Shown: positions 25,056-34,120, counted from the first letter of the stretch. The stretch: 64,000 nt of DNA from Allobosea vaviloviae (GCF_001298265.1 NZ_LGSZ01000095.1:62001-126000); one strand, 5' to 3'. The notes: a model not told the origin generated them from the letters alone. Program-made: numbers and translations.

Positions 25056-26320
25056 TGGCGTCGGCCGCCAGTCGTCCGGCCAGCGGACCGCAGTCGAACC
25101 CGTCGATCGAAAGCAGGCAGCGCCCTGTTCTGGTCGATCTCGGCGCGCGGGCAGAAGCCGAAAAAGCCATGATCGCCAAGGCCCGTGCCGTCGCGAGGAT
25201 CGCGGCCGAGCATGCTGCCGACGTCGATGCGAAAGCCCGCTTTCCCCAGGAGGCCTTCGAAGCGCTGCGCGCTCAACGGCTTCTCGGCATCATGATCCCC
25301 GCCGCTCACGGCGGCGAACAGGCGAGCCTGGCCACCATCGCCGAAATCGGGTCGATCCTGGCGCAGGGCTGCTCCTCGACCGGCATGATCTACGCGATGC
25401 ACCAGATCAAGGTCTCGAGCCTCGTCGTCCATTGCGGCGCGGATCCCTGGCATGGGACCTTCATGGCGCGGATTGCGGCCGAGCAGCTCCTGCTCGCCTC
25501 CGCCACGACCGAAGGCGGCGGCGTCGGCGGCGACCTGCGCAGCAGCGTCTGCGGCGTGATGCGCGACGGTGACGACTTCACCCTCGAAAAGGAAGGCTGC
25601 CTGATCTCCTATGGCGCGCAGGCCGATGCCATCCTGATCACGGCTCGCCGCACGCCCGAAGCACCGCCCTCCGACCAGGTCATGGCGGTCCTGACCCGCG
25701 ACCAGTACCGGCTCGAGCGCAGCGCCGTCTGGGATACGATGGGCATGCGCGGCACCTGCTCCGACAACTTCACCTTTGCCGGCCGCGCACCGGCGCAGCA
25801 GATCATTCCCCCCCCCTTCGCCGAGATCGCGGCGCAGTCCATGCTCGCCCATGCCCATCTGCTCTGGGCCGGCGTCTGGTACGGGATTGCGGCCGAGGCC
25901 GTCGCCCGTGCCGAGAGTTTCGTGCGTGTCGAGGCGCGCAAGCGCCCTGGCACGACGCCGCCCAGCGCCCTGCGCCTGGCCGAATTGCTCGCCCGCCTGC
26001 AGCAGTTCAAGGCACTGGTCGTCGCCGGTCTCGATCGTTACGAGCGCGCACGCAGCGATGCCGACGAACTCTCCTCGATGGGCTTCGTCGTGGCGATGAA
26101 CAGCATCAAGATCGCCGCCTCGCAGAGCGTCGGCGAAATCGTCAGCCAGGCCTTCCTGATCTGCGGCATCCAAGGCTATCGCAACGACAGCCCGTCGAGC
26201 CTGGCCCGCCTCATGCGCGACGCGCTTTCGGCGCCGATCATGATCAACAACGACCGAATCCTCGGCAACACCTCCAATCTGCTGGCCGTGTACAAGCACG
26301 ACTCCAGCCTGTCTCGGTGA
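25055..26320 (+). CDS. acyl-CoA dehydrogenase-like flavoprotein
   Basis: 421 residues with the acyl-CoA dehydrogenase fold: N-terminal helices with GIMIPAAHGGEQASL (about 78-92), middle beta domain with LLASATTEGGGVGGD and MGMRGTCSDNFTF (about 228-240), and a C-terminal helical domain that starts with AQSMLAHAHLLWAGV. FAD should bind between these. The substrate in this context is probably the carrier-protein thioester, as in dehydrogenases that oxidise prolyl-S-carrier proteins, but the family also includes flavin monooxygenases. Translationally coupled to the carrier-protein gene; the ligase gene follows after 5 bases. Confidence 0.85.
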   Translation: MASAASRPASGPQSNPSIESRQRPVLVDLGARAEAEKAMIAKARAVARIAAEHAADVDAKARFPQEAFEALRAQRLLGIMIPAAHGGEQASLATIAEIGSILAQGCSSTGMIYAMHQIKVSSLVVHCGADPWHGTFMARIAAEQLLLASATTEGGGVGGDLRSSVCGVMRDGDDFTLEKEGCLISYGAQADAILITARRTPEAPPSDQVMAVLTRDQYRLERSAVWDTMGMRGTCSDNFTFAGRAPAQQIIPPPFAEIAAQSMLAHAHLLWAGVWYGIAAEAVARAESFVRVEARKRPGTTPPSALRLAELLARLQQFKALVVAGLDRYERARSDADELSSMGFVVAMNSIKIAASQSVGEIVSQAFLICGIQGYRNDSPSSLARLMRDALSAPIMINNDRILGNTSNLLAVYKHDSSLSR

Positions 26321-26325
26321 TCTGA

Positions 26326-27246
26326 ATGTGCCAGAATTGCGAACGGCAGCAGGGTTTCCTTGCTGAACTCATCGACAGCGGCCTGCTGATCGACACCGGC
26401 GTCGACGGTCTCTATGGCCGCAGCGGCCTGTTCGAGGAGGTCGTCGCGCGCTTCGATGACCTGATCACCCGCTATGGCGGCCAGGACGGGGCCGAGGTCG
26501 CGCGCTTTCCGCCCGCGATGAACCGCAAGCATTTCGAGAAGAGCGGCTATCTCAAGAGCTTCCCGCAGCTCGCCGGCACCGTCCACGCCTTCGAGGGCGA
26601 CGAGAAGGCCCATGCCGAACTGCTCCACAACGTCACCGACGGCGTGGACTGGACGGCCGGTCAGAAATCGACCGACATCGTGCTCACCCCGGCGGCCTGC
26701 TACGTGCTCTACCCCGTCGTCGCCAAGCGCGGCCCGGTCGGCAAGGACGGCGCGCTGTTCGACCTGCAATCGTACTGCTTCAGGCATGAGCCCTCCAAGG
26801 ACCCGGCCCGCATGCAGCTCTTCCGGATGCGCGAATATGTGCGCTTCGGCACGCCAGACCAGGTCACCGAATTCCGTGCGACCTGGCTGGAGCGAGGCCA
26901 GGAGATGATGGCCTCGCTGGGCATGCCGCTGCATGTCGATGTCGCCAATGATCCGTTCTTCGGCCGCGCGGGGCGCATGCTCGCCAACAACCAGCGCGAT
27001 CAGCGCCTGAAATTCGAACTTCTCATCCCGATCGAAAGCGTCGAGAATCCGACCGCCTGCCTGTCCTTCAACTACCACCAGGACCATTTCGGCACGACCT
27101 GGGGCATCAAGACGGAAGACGGCGAAACCGCCCATACCGCCTGCGTCGGCTTCGGCATGGAGCGGGTCGCGCTGGCGCTGTTCAAGCATCATGGCTTCGA
27201 CGTCGAGGCCTGGCCGGCGGCTGTGCGCGCCGTCCTCTGGCCGTAA
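26326..27246 (+). CDS. amino acid--[acyl-carrier-protein] ligase (class II aaRS-like)
   Basis: 306 residues. This is the truncated seryl-tRNA-synthetase-like family known from Bradyrhizobium and Agrobacterium, which activates glycine or alanine with ATP and loads it on the phosphopantetheine of a small carrier protein instead of tRNA. Visible features: no tRNA-binding arm, motif 2 FRHEP-x9-LFRMREYVRFG (about 152-175), motif 3 GFGMERVALALF (275-286), and probable zinc ligands C125, E170 and C273. Its carrier protein is encoded two genes upstream. The physiological product of this family is unknown, which makes the operon interesting. Confidence 0.93.
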   Translation: MCQNCERQQGFLAELIDSGLLIDTGVDGLYGRSGLFEEVVARFDDLITRYGGQDGAEVARFPPAMNRKHFEKSGYLKSFPQLAGTVHAFEGDEKAHAELLHNVTDGVDWTAGQKSTDIVLTPAACYVLYPVVAKRGPVGKDGALFDLQSYCFRHEPSKDPARMQLFRMREYVRFGTPDQVTEFRATWLERGQEMMASLGMPLHVDVANDPFFGRAGRMLANNQRDQRLKFELLIPIESVENPTACLSFNYHQDHFGTTWGIKTEDGETAHTACVGFGMERVALALFKHHGFDVEAWPAAVRAVLWP

Positions 27247-27251
27247 GCACC

Positions 27252-28271
27252 ATGACCGCCCACGCCATGATCGAGCGCCCGGTCGCTCTGCTTGGCCCGG
27301 AGCCGCTTTTAACCGGCGATCCGCTGGCCTATCGCCGGCATGCGATGCATTCCGGCGACCGGCACTGGCCGCAGACGAATTGCTACGCTGATCTCTGGAT
27401 CGAAATCCTGCACGCCTTGGGCACCGAGCCCGCGGCCGCCTTCGGCTTCACGGTCGCGCAGGATTTCGAGGGCGACCAGTTCACCTTCTTCAAGCCGCCG
27501 CTCGACGATCTCGAAGCGCTCTACGGCCTGCGCGTCACGGAGCTCGCGCTTTACGACGACCTGATCGGCCATCTTGAGCAACAGATCGCCCGGCGTCGGC
27601 TCGTGCTGATCGAGCTCGATTCCTTCTACATGGCGGACACGCAGGGCGTCTCCTATCGCGCCAGCCACGGCAAGACCACGATCGCGGTCAACCGCCTCGA
27701 CCGCGAAGGCCGCGAACTCGACTACTTCCACAATGACGGTCTCCACCGCGCCGCGGGCGAGGATTTCGACGGGCTCATGCGGCTCCTGCCGGGCCAGATG
27801 CGCGCGGACACGCTGTTTCCCTATGCCGAGATGGTGCGCCTGCCCGCCGATCTGCCTGGCGACGCGCAACTGCGGGAGACCGCGCTCGCGCTTCTGGCAC
27901 GCCATGTGCTGCGGCAGCCGCAGGCCAACCCTGTCTCCGCCTTTCGCGCGGTCGCCACCGCGCAGGCGCAGGCTCTCGCCGAGCGGCCGGGCGAGGTCTT
28001 CCATCTCTACGCGTTCAACACGCTGCGCCAGCTCGGCGCCAATTTCGAGCTGCTCGCGAGCCATCTCGCATGGCTGGGTGCCACGCTGGACGGGCTGGAC
28101 GAAGCGCGAGAGGCAGCGCTGCGGATCGCCGAAGGCGCGAAGGTCGCCCAGTTCCATCTGGCGCGGGCGATGAAGCAGAAGCGCTTCGACCGCTTCGACG
28201 CGACCCTGGCGTCCCTCGCCGCGGAGCATGACGTCGTCAGCGAGGCGCTCGCCCGCCGTTTCGCGGCCTGA
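27252..28271 (+). CDS. DUF1839 protein, possible papain-fold carrier-protein acyltransferase
   Basis: 339 residues of the uncharacterised DUF1839 family, starting 5 bases after the ligase stop. The first half looks like a cysteine-peptidase/BtrH-type layout: C44 at the start of a helix (QTNCYADLWIEILHALG), then QFTFFKPP, a strand LVLIELDSFYMADT, H139 in YRASHGKTTIAV and D150 on the next strand, with YFHNDGL after. BtrH in butirosin biosynthesis uses this kind of fold to move an acyl group from a carrier protein to an aminoglycoside. The C-terminal 150 residues are helical. Acyltransfer is my inference from motif order and neighbours; peptidase or thioesterase activity is possible. Confidence 0.8.
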   Translation: MTAHAMIERPVALLGPEPLLTGDPLAYRRHAMHSGDRHWPQTNCYADLWIEILHALGTEPAAAFGFTVAQDFEGDQFTFFKPPLDDLEALYGLRVTELALYDDLIGHLEQQIARRRLVLIELDSFYMADTQGVSYRASHGKTTIAVNRLDREGRELDYFHNDGLHRAAGEDFDGLMRLLPGQMRADTLFPYAEMVRLPADLPGDAQLRETALALLARHVLRQPQANPVSAFRAVATAQAQALAERPGEVFHLYAFNTLRQLGANFELLASHLAWLGATLDGLDEAREAALRIAEGAKVAQFHLARAMKQKRFDRFDATLASLAAEHDVVSEALARRFAA

Positions 28272-28277
28272 ACGCAC

Positions 28278-30773
28278 ATGGCCCGCATCGTCGCGCGCCA
28301 GGGCGAAAGCGCCGAGGCGATCGGGACCTGGCGCTGGCTGGCGACTGCCGCCGACGCCGTCCCGACCCCTGCCGATCTGCCGGGTGACGGTGACTGGCAG
28401 CCGGCGCTCGTCCCGGGCACGGTCGCCGGCACCTTGCGCGCGCTCGGGCGGCTGTCGGACGCGGCGGCGGAGGCCGTCGGCGGGCAGGATCATTGGTACC
28501 TGACGAGGCTCGACCGGGCGCTGAACGGCGAGCTGCGTTTCGAGGGGCTGGCGAGCTGGACCGAGATCTGGGTCGACGGCGCGCTCGCTGCCGAGAGCCG
28601 CTCCATGTTCCAGCCGCTGGCGGTGCCCGTCGCGGCCCCGGTAGGGGCGCAGATCGCGCTCTGCTTCCGCGCGCTCGCCCCCAAGCTCGCCGTAGCCCCA
28701 CGCCGCTCGCGCTGGCGCCCGGCGATGATCCAGCCGAACGGGCTGCGCTGGTTCCGCACGACGGCATTGGGCTCGGTGCCAGGCTGGTGCCCACCGGGGC
28801 TGCCCACCGGCCCATACCGGCCGGTGCAACGGGTCGAAACCGACAGGGCGGCGGCCGTCGTCGCGGGCATCGATCTGCGCACTGCCTATGACGGCAGGGA
28901 GGGCGCGGTCGCACTCACGGTTCGTCTTGGGGCTCAAGACGGCGGCGGCCCGTCGCGCGCGATGATGCGATGCGCGGCAGGAGAGGCGGCTCTGGAGCTG
29001 ACCGCGCCGGACACGCTGTCGGGCACGCTCCGGCTGCCCGGCATCGCGCCCTGGTTCCCGCACACCCATGGGCAACCCGCCCTGCATGCGCTGACGCTTC
29101 ATCTCGGCGATGAGACCGTCGATCTCGGCCGCATCGGCTTCCGCTCGCTCGAGGTCGATCGTGGCGCGGATGGCGAGGGGTTCGGTCTCGTCATCAACGG
29201 CGTGCCCGTGTTCTGCCGCGGCGCCTGCTGGAGCAGCGCCGATGTCGTCACGCTCGCCGGTGGGCGCCAGGCCTATGAGCCCTCGCTGAAGATCGCCCGC
29301 GACGCCGGCATGAACATGATCCGCGTGCCCGGCGTCATGACCTATGAGGACGATACCTTCTTCGCGCTCTGCGACGAACTCGGCATCATGGTCTGGCAGG
29401 AGATGATGCTGGCCAATTTCGACTACCCTCAGGGCGACGCCGCCTTTCGCGACGCGATCCGGGCGGAAGCCGAAACCCTGCTCGACCGGACGCAAGGCTC
29501 GCCGAGCCTCGTGGTTCTCTGCGGCGGCAGCGAGGTCTTTCAGCAGGCGGCGATGCTGGGTGCGCCGCCCGAAGCGTGGTCGGGCCCTGTCTTCGACGAC
29601 ATCCTTCCAGAGGTCGTGTCGCGGTTGCGGCCGGACCTCGCCTATGTGCCGAACTCGCCGTCGGGGGGAGCCCTGCCATTCGTCGCCGACAAGGGGGTAA
29701 CCCATTACTACGGCGTCGGCGCCTATCTGCGCGGGCTCGACGATGCGCGCCGTTCCCATGTCCGGTTCGCGGCCGAAAGCCTCGCCTTCGCCAATGTGCC
29801 CGAAGAGATATCGTTGGCCACTGGCAACCCACCGGCGCTGACGCATCATCCGGACTGGAAACGCGGCGTGCCGCGCGATCTCGGCGCCTCCTGGGATTTC
29901 GAGGATGTGCGCGACCACTACCTCGGCCTGCTCTACGGGGTGGATCCGGCGCGGTTGCGGCGGGAGGACCTGGAACGCTATCTCACGCTGTCTCGGGCGA
30001 CCTCGGCCGAGGTGATGGAAGAGACGTTCGCGGAATGGCGCCGGCCGGGTTCGCCGACATCAGGCGCGCTGGTCTGGCTGCTGCAGGATCTCGCACCCGG
30101 CGCGGGCTGGGGCGTCATCTCCAGCGATGGCGAACCCAAGGCGGCGTGGCACGGGCTGGCGCGTGCCTTCCGTCCGGTCCAGGTCACGATGACCGACGAG
30201 GGCGTCAACGGATTGATGCTTTATCTGATCAACGAGCGCCCGGTCCCGCTCTCGGCGCAACTCGAATTGACATGCTGGCGCGACGGCCAAGTCGCGGTCG
30301 TGACGGCGTCGCGCGCGGTCGCGATCGAAGCGCATGGCAGCGCCAGCCTATCGGCTTTCGACCTGCTGGGCCGCTTCTTCGACATCTCCTATGCTTACCG
30401 GTTCGGCCCACCCGGTCACGACGCGACCAGCGCCGTCCTGCGCGACGAGGCCGGGACGGTTCTGGCCGAGGCGTTCCATTTTCCGCTCGGGCGCGGCCAT
30501 GAGCGCCATGAACTCGGCCTGCAAGCCGCGCTCGAGCGAGACGGGGAGGGCTGGGCCCTTGCGATCTCCTGCCGACGCCTGGCCCAGTCCGTCCATATCG
30601 TCGATGCCGACTGGCGGCCGGAGCAGAGCTGGTTCCACCTGGCTCCCGGCATGACCAAACGCGTCCGCCTGAAGCCTCGGGGCGAGAACCCGAAGTGGCC
30701 GAACGGCGAAATCCGGGCGGCGAATGGGACGGAACGGGTTCCCTATGCGCCCGTCGATGGCGGATCGGCCTAG
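28278..30773 (+). CDS. glycoside hydrolase family 2 / beta-mannosidase-like protein
   Basis: 831 residues, no signal peptide, so cytoplasmic. Order: N-terminal jelly-roll sugar-binding domain (about 1-170), immunoglobulin-like domain (about 190-290), TIM barrel (about 290-600) and C-terminal beta domains. In the barrel the acid/base glutamate is E419 in CGGSE where the family usually has an NE pair, and the nucleophile is likely E500 in FAAES. So the fold and both acids are there, but the Asn that contacts the sugar 2-hydroxyl is Ser. It starts 6 bases after the DUF1839 stop and is last in the carrier-protein operon, pointing to a glycan or glycoside as acceptor or product. Confidence 0.85.
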   Translation: MARIVARQGESAEAIGTWRWLATAADAVPTPADLPGDGDWQPALVPGTVAGTLRALGRLSDAAAEAVGGQDHWYLTRLDRALNGELRFEGLASWTEIWVDGALAAESRSMFQPLAVPVAAPVGAQIALCFRALAPKLAVAPRRSRWRPAMIQPNGLRWFRTTALGSVPGWCPPGLPTGPYRPVQRVETDRAAAVVAGIDLRTAYDGREGAVALTVRLGAQDGGGPSRAMMRCAAGEAALELTAPDTLSGTLRLPGIAPWFPHTHGQPALHALTLHLGDETVDLGRIGFRSLEVDRGADGEGFGLVINGVPVFCRGACWSSADVVTLAGGRQAYEPSLKIARDAGMNMIRVPGVMTYEDDTFFALCDELGIMVWQEMMLANFDYPQGDAAFRDAIRAEAETLLDRTQGSPSLVVLCGGSEVFQQAAMLGAPPEAWSGPVFDDILPEVVSRLRPDLAYVPNSPSGGALPFVADKGVTHYYGVGAYLRGLDDARRSHVRFAAESLAFANVPEEISLATGNPPALTHHPDWKRGVPRDLGASWDFEDVRDHYLGLLYGVDPARLRREDLERYLTLSRATSAEVMEETFAEWRRPGSPTSGALVWLLQDLAPGAGWGVISSDGEPKAAWHGLARAFRPVQVTMTDEGVNGLMLYLINERPVPLSAQLELTCWRDGQVAVVTASRAVAIEAHGSASLSAFDLLGRFFDISYAYRFGPPGHDATSAVLRDEAGTVLAEAFHFPLGRGHERHELGLQAALERDGEGWALAISCRRLAQSVHIVDADWRPEQSWFHLAPGMTKRVRLKPRGENPKWPNGEIRAANGTERVPYAPVDGGSA

Positions 30774-30798
30774 CATTCGCGCAAGAGCCGGCCACGCG

Positions 30799-32481
30799 TC
30801 ACGGCTTCAGATACATCTCCCAGCATGGCGAGAGCACGACGCGCCGACGCCCCTCCAGGGCCGGTGCGAAATGCGCGGCAATGATGGCTCGGGTGACCGT
30901 AGGCGGGCATGCCGGCTTGAGGATCGCGTCCGTGCCGTTGAGCGCATCCAGCGCCTCTTTCGTGAGGGGCGGCGTCGTGCGCATCGGATCGATCCCGATC
31001 GCAAGGTCGCGCGGAGGTTCACGTCCAAGCAGCCGGTTCAACGCATCGACGAAATCCAGCGTGAAGACGCCGTTCAGGCGGCGGCCCGCGGAGGCCTCCC
31101 AGGTGCGGATCGCGACCAGCCCCTGCTGGAGTTCGAGGAGCCATGTCGCCTGATGGTCGATCTGCGACGACAGCAGATGCGAGGGCATCTGGCCGTGTGC
31201 GACGAGGTCCCGGTAACCGGCCTGGTGCGCGGCGTAATGCTCGAGCATGATCGGTGCACGCTCGCGGATGTCGGGGTTGGCGCTGACCTGCCCGAGCGGG
31301 CCGAGATCGCGGAGATCGAGCCGCTCATAGACAGGGGCGGCCAGCGTGGCTCTCGCCGTGCGCTGAATGAACGCGCCCGTATTGGGCAGCACCACGGCCA
31401 GGCATAGCAGGAGCACGATGCGGCCGAGCCCGTCACGCCGGGCCTGCCACTCGACCATGATCAGCAAAACCACGGGCCATAGGCCGATGAACTCGAGCGA
31501 TCCGGTGTTCTGGGTCTCGAATGCCGTGATGGCGATCAGGACGATCGCGAGCCAGCCGGGCCGCGAGTCGGCGACGGCGCGAAGGCCCGATCCCGACGGG
31601 CGACTGCGCTCGCGCGATGCGGCATAGGCAAGGACGCCCAGCAGCAGCAAGCAAGGCAGGATCACGTCGAGATTCAGGGAGGCGACCGTCAGGAAGCGTC
31701 TCGACAGCGAGTCGCTGTTGAGCTGGAGCAGCGTCAGGATGTCGTCGAGATAGGCGCGCACCATGCCGGTGGCCAGATCGAGCACGACCAGCGGCACGAG
31801 CACCAGCACGGCTGCCAGGACGGCATCGCGCAGGCGCAGGCGCCCCGCCAGGACGGCATAGCCGACCAGCAGCGCCCCGCTCACGGCGCCGGTCACCTTC
31901 ACCAGAAACAGCGCAAGCATCAGCCACGCCACCAGGCCCACCAGCAGCCGCCGGTCCCTGGCGAAGATCAGCGTGGCGACGAGTACATAGAGCAGCAGCG
32001 CGACATGCCGGTTGTAGTGCCCATAGCCGTCGAAGCCCGAGATGGCGTAGATCGACTGGATGTTGATCGGCACCGATGCGAACAGCAGGAAGGGCAGCAG
32101 CAGCGCGAGCGCCAGGCTGCGAGACCGGGACGCGACATGTTCGGTCAGAACGGCCATCGCCGGCAACAGCACCGGCAACAGCGCCCAATTGACCAGAAGC
32201 ATCGGTTGCGCCCGCGGGAACAGGCTGTCCAGCCACGCGGCGAGATAATAGCCGAGCGGCCCCACCGGCGCGAAGAAGTCGCTGCTCGGCGTCTGCCCCA
32301 TCCGAATGCGGTGGATGGCGTCGTAATAGACCAGCGTGTCCCAGTTGTTGGGACCGAGCGGCAAAACCAGCGGCAGGCTCAGGAGGGCGACGGCGACGGC
32401 TCCGAAGACGACGATCATGCCCGATGGGAAACCCGACGCCATACGTCGTTTGACCGGCAAGCCCGCTTGATCCGTCATCAT
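30799..32481 (-). CDS. polytopic membrane protein, GT-C glycosyltransferase-like
   Basis: 560 residues with about 11 membrane helices in the first 400 and a soluble C-terminal region of about 150. The first periplasmic loop (NNWDTLVYYDAIHRIRMGQ then DFFAPVGPLGYYL) has the acidic residues and layout of lipid-phosphosugar-dependent GT-C enzymes. That suggests transfer of a sugar from a polyprenyl carrier on the periplasmic side. Convergent with the GH2-like gene (25 bases apart). Substrate unknown; a non-enzymatic membrane protein is possible. Confidence 0.7.
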   Translation of the reverse strand: MMTDQAGLPVKRRMASGFPSGMIVVFGAVAVALLSLPLVLPLGPNNWDTLVYYDAIHRIRMGQTPSSDFFAPVGPLGYYLAAWLDSLFPRAQPMLLVNWALLPVLLPAMAVLTEHVASRSRSLALALLLPFLLFASVPINIQSIYAISGFDGYGHYNRHVALLLYVLVATLIFARDRRLLVGLVAWLMLALFLVKVTGAVSGALLVGYAVLAGRLRLRDAVLAAVLVLVPLVVLDLATGMVRAYLDDILTLLQLNSDSLSRRFLTVASLNLDVILPCLLLLGVLAYAASRERSRPSGSGLRAVADSRPGWLAIVLIAITAFETQNTGSLEFIGLWPVVLLIMVEWQARRDGLGRIVLLLCLAVVLPNTGAFIQRTARATLAAPVYERLDLRDLGPLGQVSANPDIRERAPIMLEHYAAHQAGYRDLVAHGQMPSHLLSSQIDHQATWLLELQQGLVAIRTWEASAGRRLNGVFTLDFVDALNRLLGREPPRDLAIGIDPMRTTPPLTKEALDALNGTDAILKPACPPTVTRAIIAAHFAPALEGRRRVVLSPCWEMYLKP

Positions 32482-32654
32482 TCTCGCTCGTCCTTCGAGC
32501 CGAGCTTAGCCGCAATCGCTTACCAAATCGTCGGGGACGCGTGACGAGCTCGCTGTCACCGCTGCCAATGTGGTGCCGCCAGCACAAGGCGGATATCGGC
32601 CTGAACCGGTCCGGCGCACCCAGCGTATCTGCATGACCAACCCTGGAGGTCGTC

Positions 32655-33068
32655 ATGCGCTTCGTCGCCGGCTATATCGCTTTCCTCGCCGCGTTCGGCA
32701 TTTGCGACGCGATCTGGCTGACCACCATGAGCGAGAAGCTCTATCGCCCGGCCTTGGGCGACATGCTTCTCGAACGCATCCGATATCTCCCGGCGATCCT
32801 GTTCTACTTCGGCTTCGGGCTCGGGGTGATCCATTTCGCGGTGATGCCGGCTCTGCGCGATGGTTCGGGCGGCAGCGCCCTCGTCAATGGCGCACTTCTC
32901 GGCCTGCTCGCCTATGCGACCTACGACCTGACCAATTACGCAACGCTGCGGGCCTGGACGCCAACCATCACCCTGGCGGACATGGCCTATGGCACCCTTG
33001 CTGTCGGCGCCTGCAGCTGGATTGCCTATACCGTCGTGCGCCAGGTCGAAGCCTGGGGCTGGATCTGA
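32655..33068 (+). CDS. DUF2177 family membrane protein
   Basis: 137 residues, four predicted membrane helices, with family features FGICDAIWL near the N-terminus and TYDLTNYATLR (about residues 92-102). The family is uncharacterised. A ribosome site (GGAGG) lies 8 bases upstream of the ATG. It is a lone gene between convergent and divergent neighbours and stops 25 bases before the end of the methyltransferase gene on the other strand. Members often lie near fatty-acid cyclopropanation genes, as here. Confidence 0.85.
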   Translation: MRFVAGYIAFLAAFGICDAIWLTTMSEKLYRPALGDMLLERIRYLPAILFYFGFGLGVIHFAVMPALRDGSGGSALVNGALLGLLAYATYDLTNYATLRAWTPTITLADMAYGTLAVGACSWIAYTVVRQVEAWGWI

Positions 33069-33093
33069 AGCCTGAGCGCGGATCGAACCCCGC

Positions 33094-34116
33094 CTAGCTC
33101 GCCTTCAGGCGATAGTGGCAGACGCCCCATGAGGCTCCGCCCGCATGTCCGAAGAGGCCGCTGGTCGCGAGAAAGAACAGCCGCCAGCGGCGGCGCCAGA
33201 GCCGGGCATCGCTGCCATAGGTCGCCTGCAGGATGGGATCGATCGCCGGCAGGTTGCGGTCGAAATTGGCCAGCCAGTCCTCGGCGGTGCGCCGGTAATG
33301 GTCGCCGCTCCAGCGCCATTCCTCCTCGACGGTGAAGATATCGGGAAACTGGTGGGCGAGCGCGGCGCTCGGCATGAGCCCGCCGGTGAAGAAGTGCTGC
33401 GCGATCCAATCGCCACCATCGGCGACGTCGAAGCGATAGCAGCCGCTGGCATGGGCGAAGACATGCAGGAAGAGCCGGCCATCCGGCTTGAGCCATCCAT
33501 GAATGCGCTCCAGCAATGTCTCCCAATTCGCCATATGCTCGAACATCTCGACGGAGACGACGCGGTCGAAGCGCTTGGAGGTGGCGAAATCGTTCATGTC
33601 GGCGGTGACGACCTGGAGATTGTCGAAGCCGCGGGCCTTGGCCTGCGCCTCGATATAGCCGCGCTGCGACGCCGAGTTCGAGACCGAGACGATGCGCGAT
33701 GACGGGAAATGCTCGGCCATCCAGAGCGACAGCGAACCCCAGCCGCAGCCGAGTTCGAGAATATCCTGGTCCCCGCCGAGATCGGCATGCTCGGCCGTCA
33801 GCGCCAGGGCCGTCTCTTCCGCCGTCGCGAGGTCGTCCTCGGGCGTGCGGTAGTAGCAGGAGGAGTATTTGCGCCGGGGGCCGAGCACCTGCGCGAAGAA
33901 GGCGGCGGGCACTTCGTAATGCTGCGCATTGGCGGCGTCGGTGTGCTGCGCGACCGGAAACTGCCTCATGTCGCGGGCAAAATCGGCGGGATCGACCGGG
34001 TCGACGGAGAGGGTGCGATCGGTCCGCGAGACGAGAGAGCCGATCACGGCGCGGCTGACCATGTCGGGCACCGGCAGCGCTTCCCCCCAGGCCGAGAGCT
34101 TCTGCAGAATGGTCAT
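33094..34116 (-). CDS. cyclopropane-fatty-acid-synthase-like SAM methyltransferase (rpoE operon)
   Basis: 340 residues. A SAM-binding Rossmann fold with LELGCGWGSLSLW (about 118-130), SNSASQRGYIE and VSVEMFEHM, typical of cyclopropane/mycolic-acid type methyltransferases. It lacks the N-terminal lipid-binding domain of full CFA synthases (compare the 411-residue paralogue at 39261). Predicted to methylate unsaturated acyl chains of membrane lipids. It starts 4 bases after the DUF1295 stop, last gene of the rpoE-chrR transcript. Confidence 0.9.
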   Translation of the reverse strand: MTILQKLSAWGEALPVPDMVSRAVIGSLVSRTDRTLSVDPVDPADFARDMRQFPVAQHTDAANAQHYEVPAAFFAQVLGPRRKYSSCYYRTPEDDLATAEETALALTAEHADLGGDQDILELGCGWGSLSLWMAEHFPSSRIVSVSNSASQRGYIEAQAKARGFDNLQVVTADMNDFATSKRFDRVVSVEMFEHMANWETLLERIHGWLKPDGRLFLHVFAHASGCYRFDVADGGDWIAQHFFTGGLMPSAALAHQFPDIFTVEEEWRWSGDHYRRTAEDWLANFDRNLPAIDPILQATYGSDARLWRRRWRLFFLATSGLFGHAGGASWGVCHYRLKAS

Positions 34117-34120
34117 GGCG

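Noticed and set aside
32602..32627. TGAAC-N17-CGTA before the DUF2177 gene as an EcfG promoter
   Set aside because: Two mismatches (one in each box), too weak to call beside the full matches at 52-57 kb.
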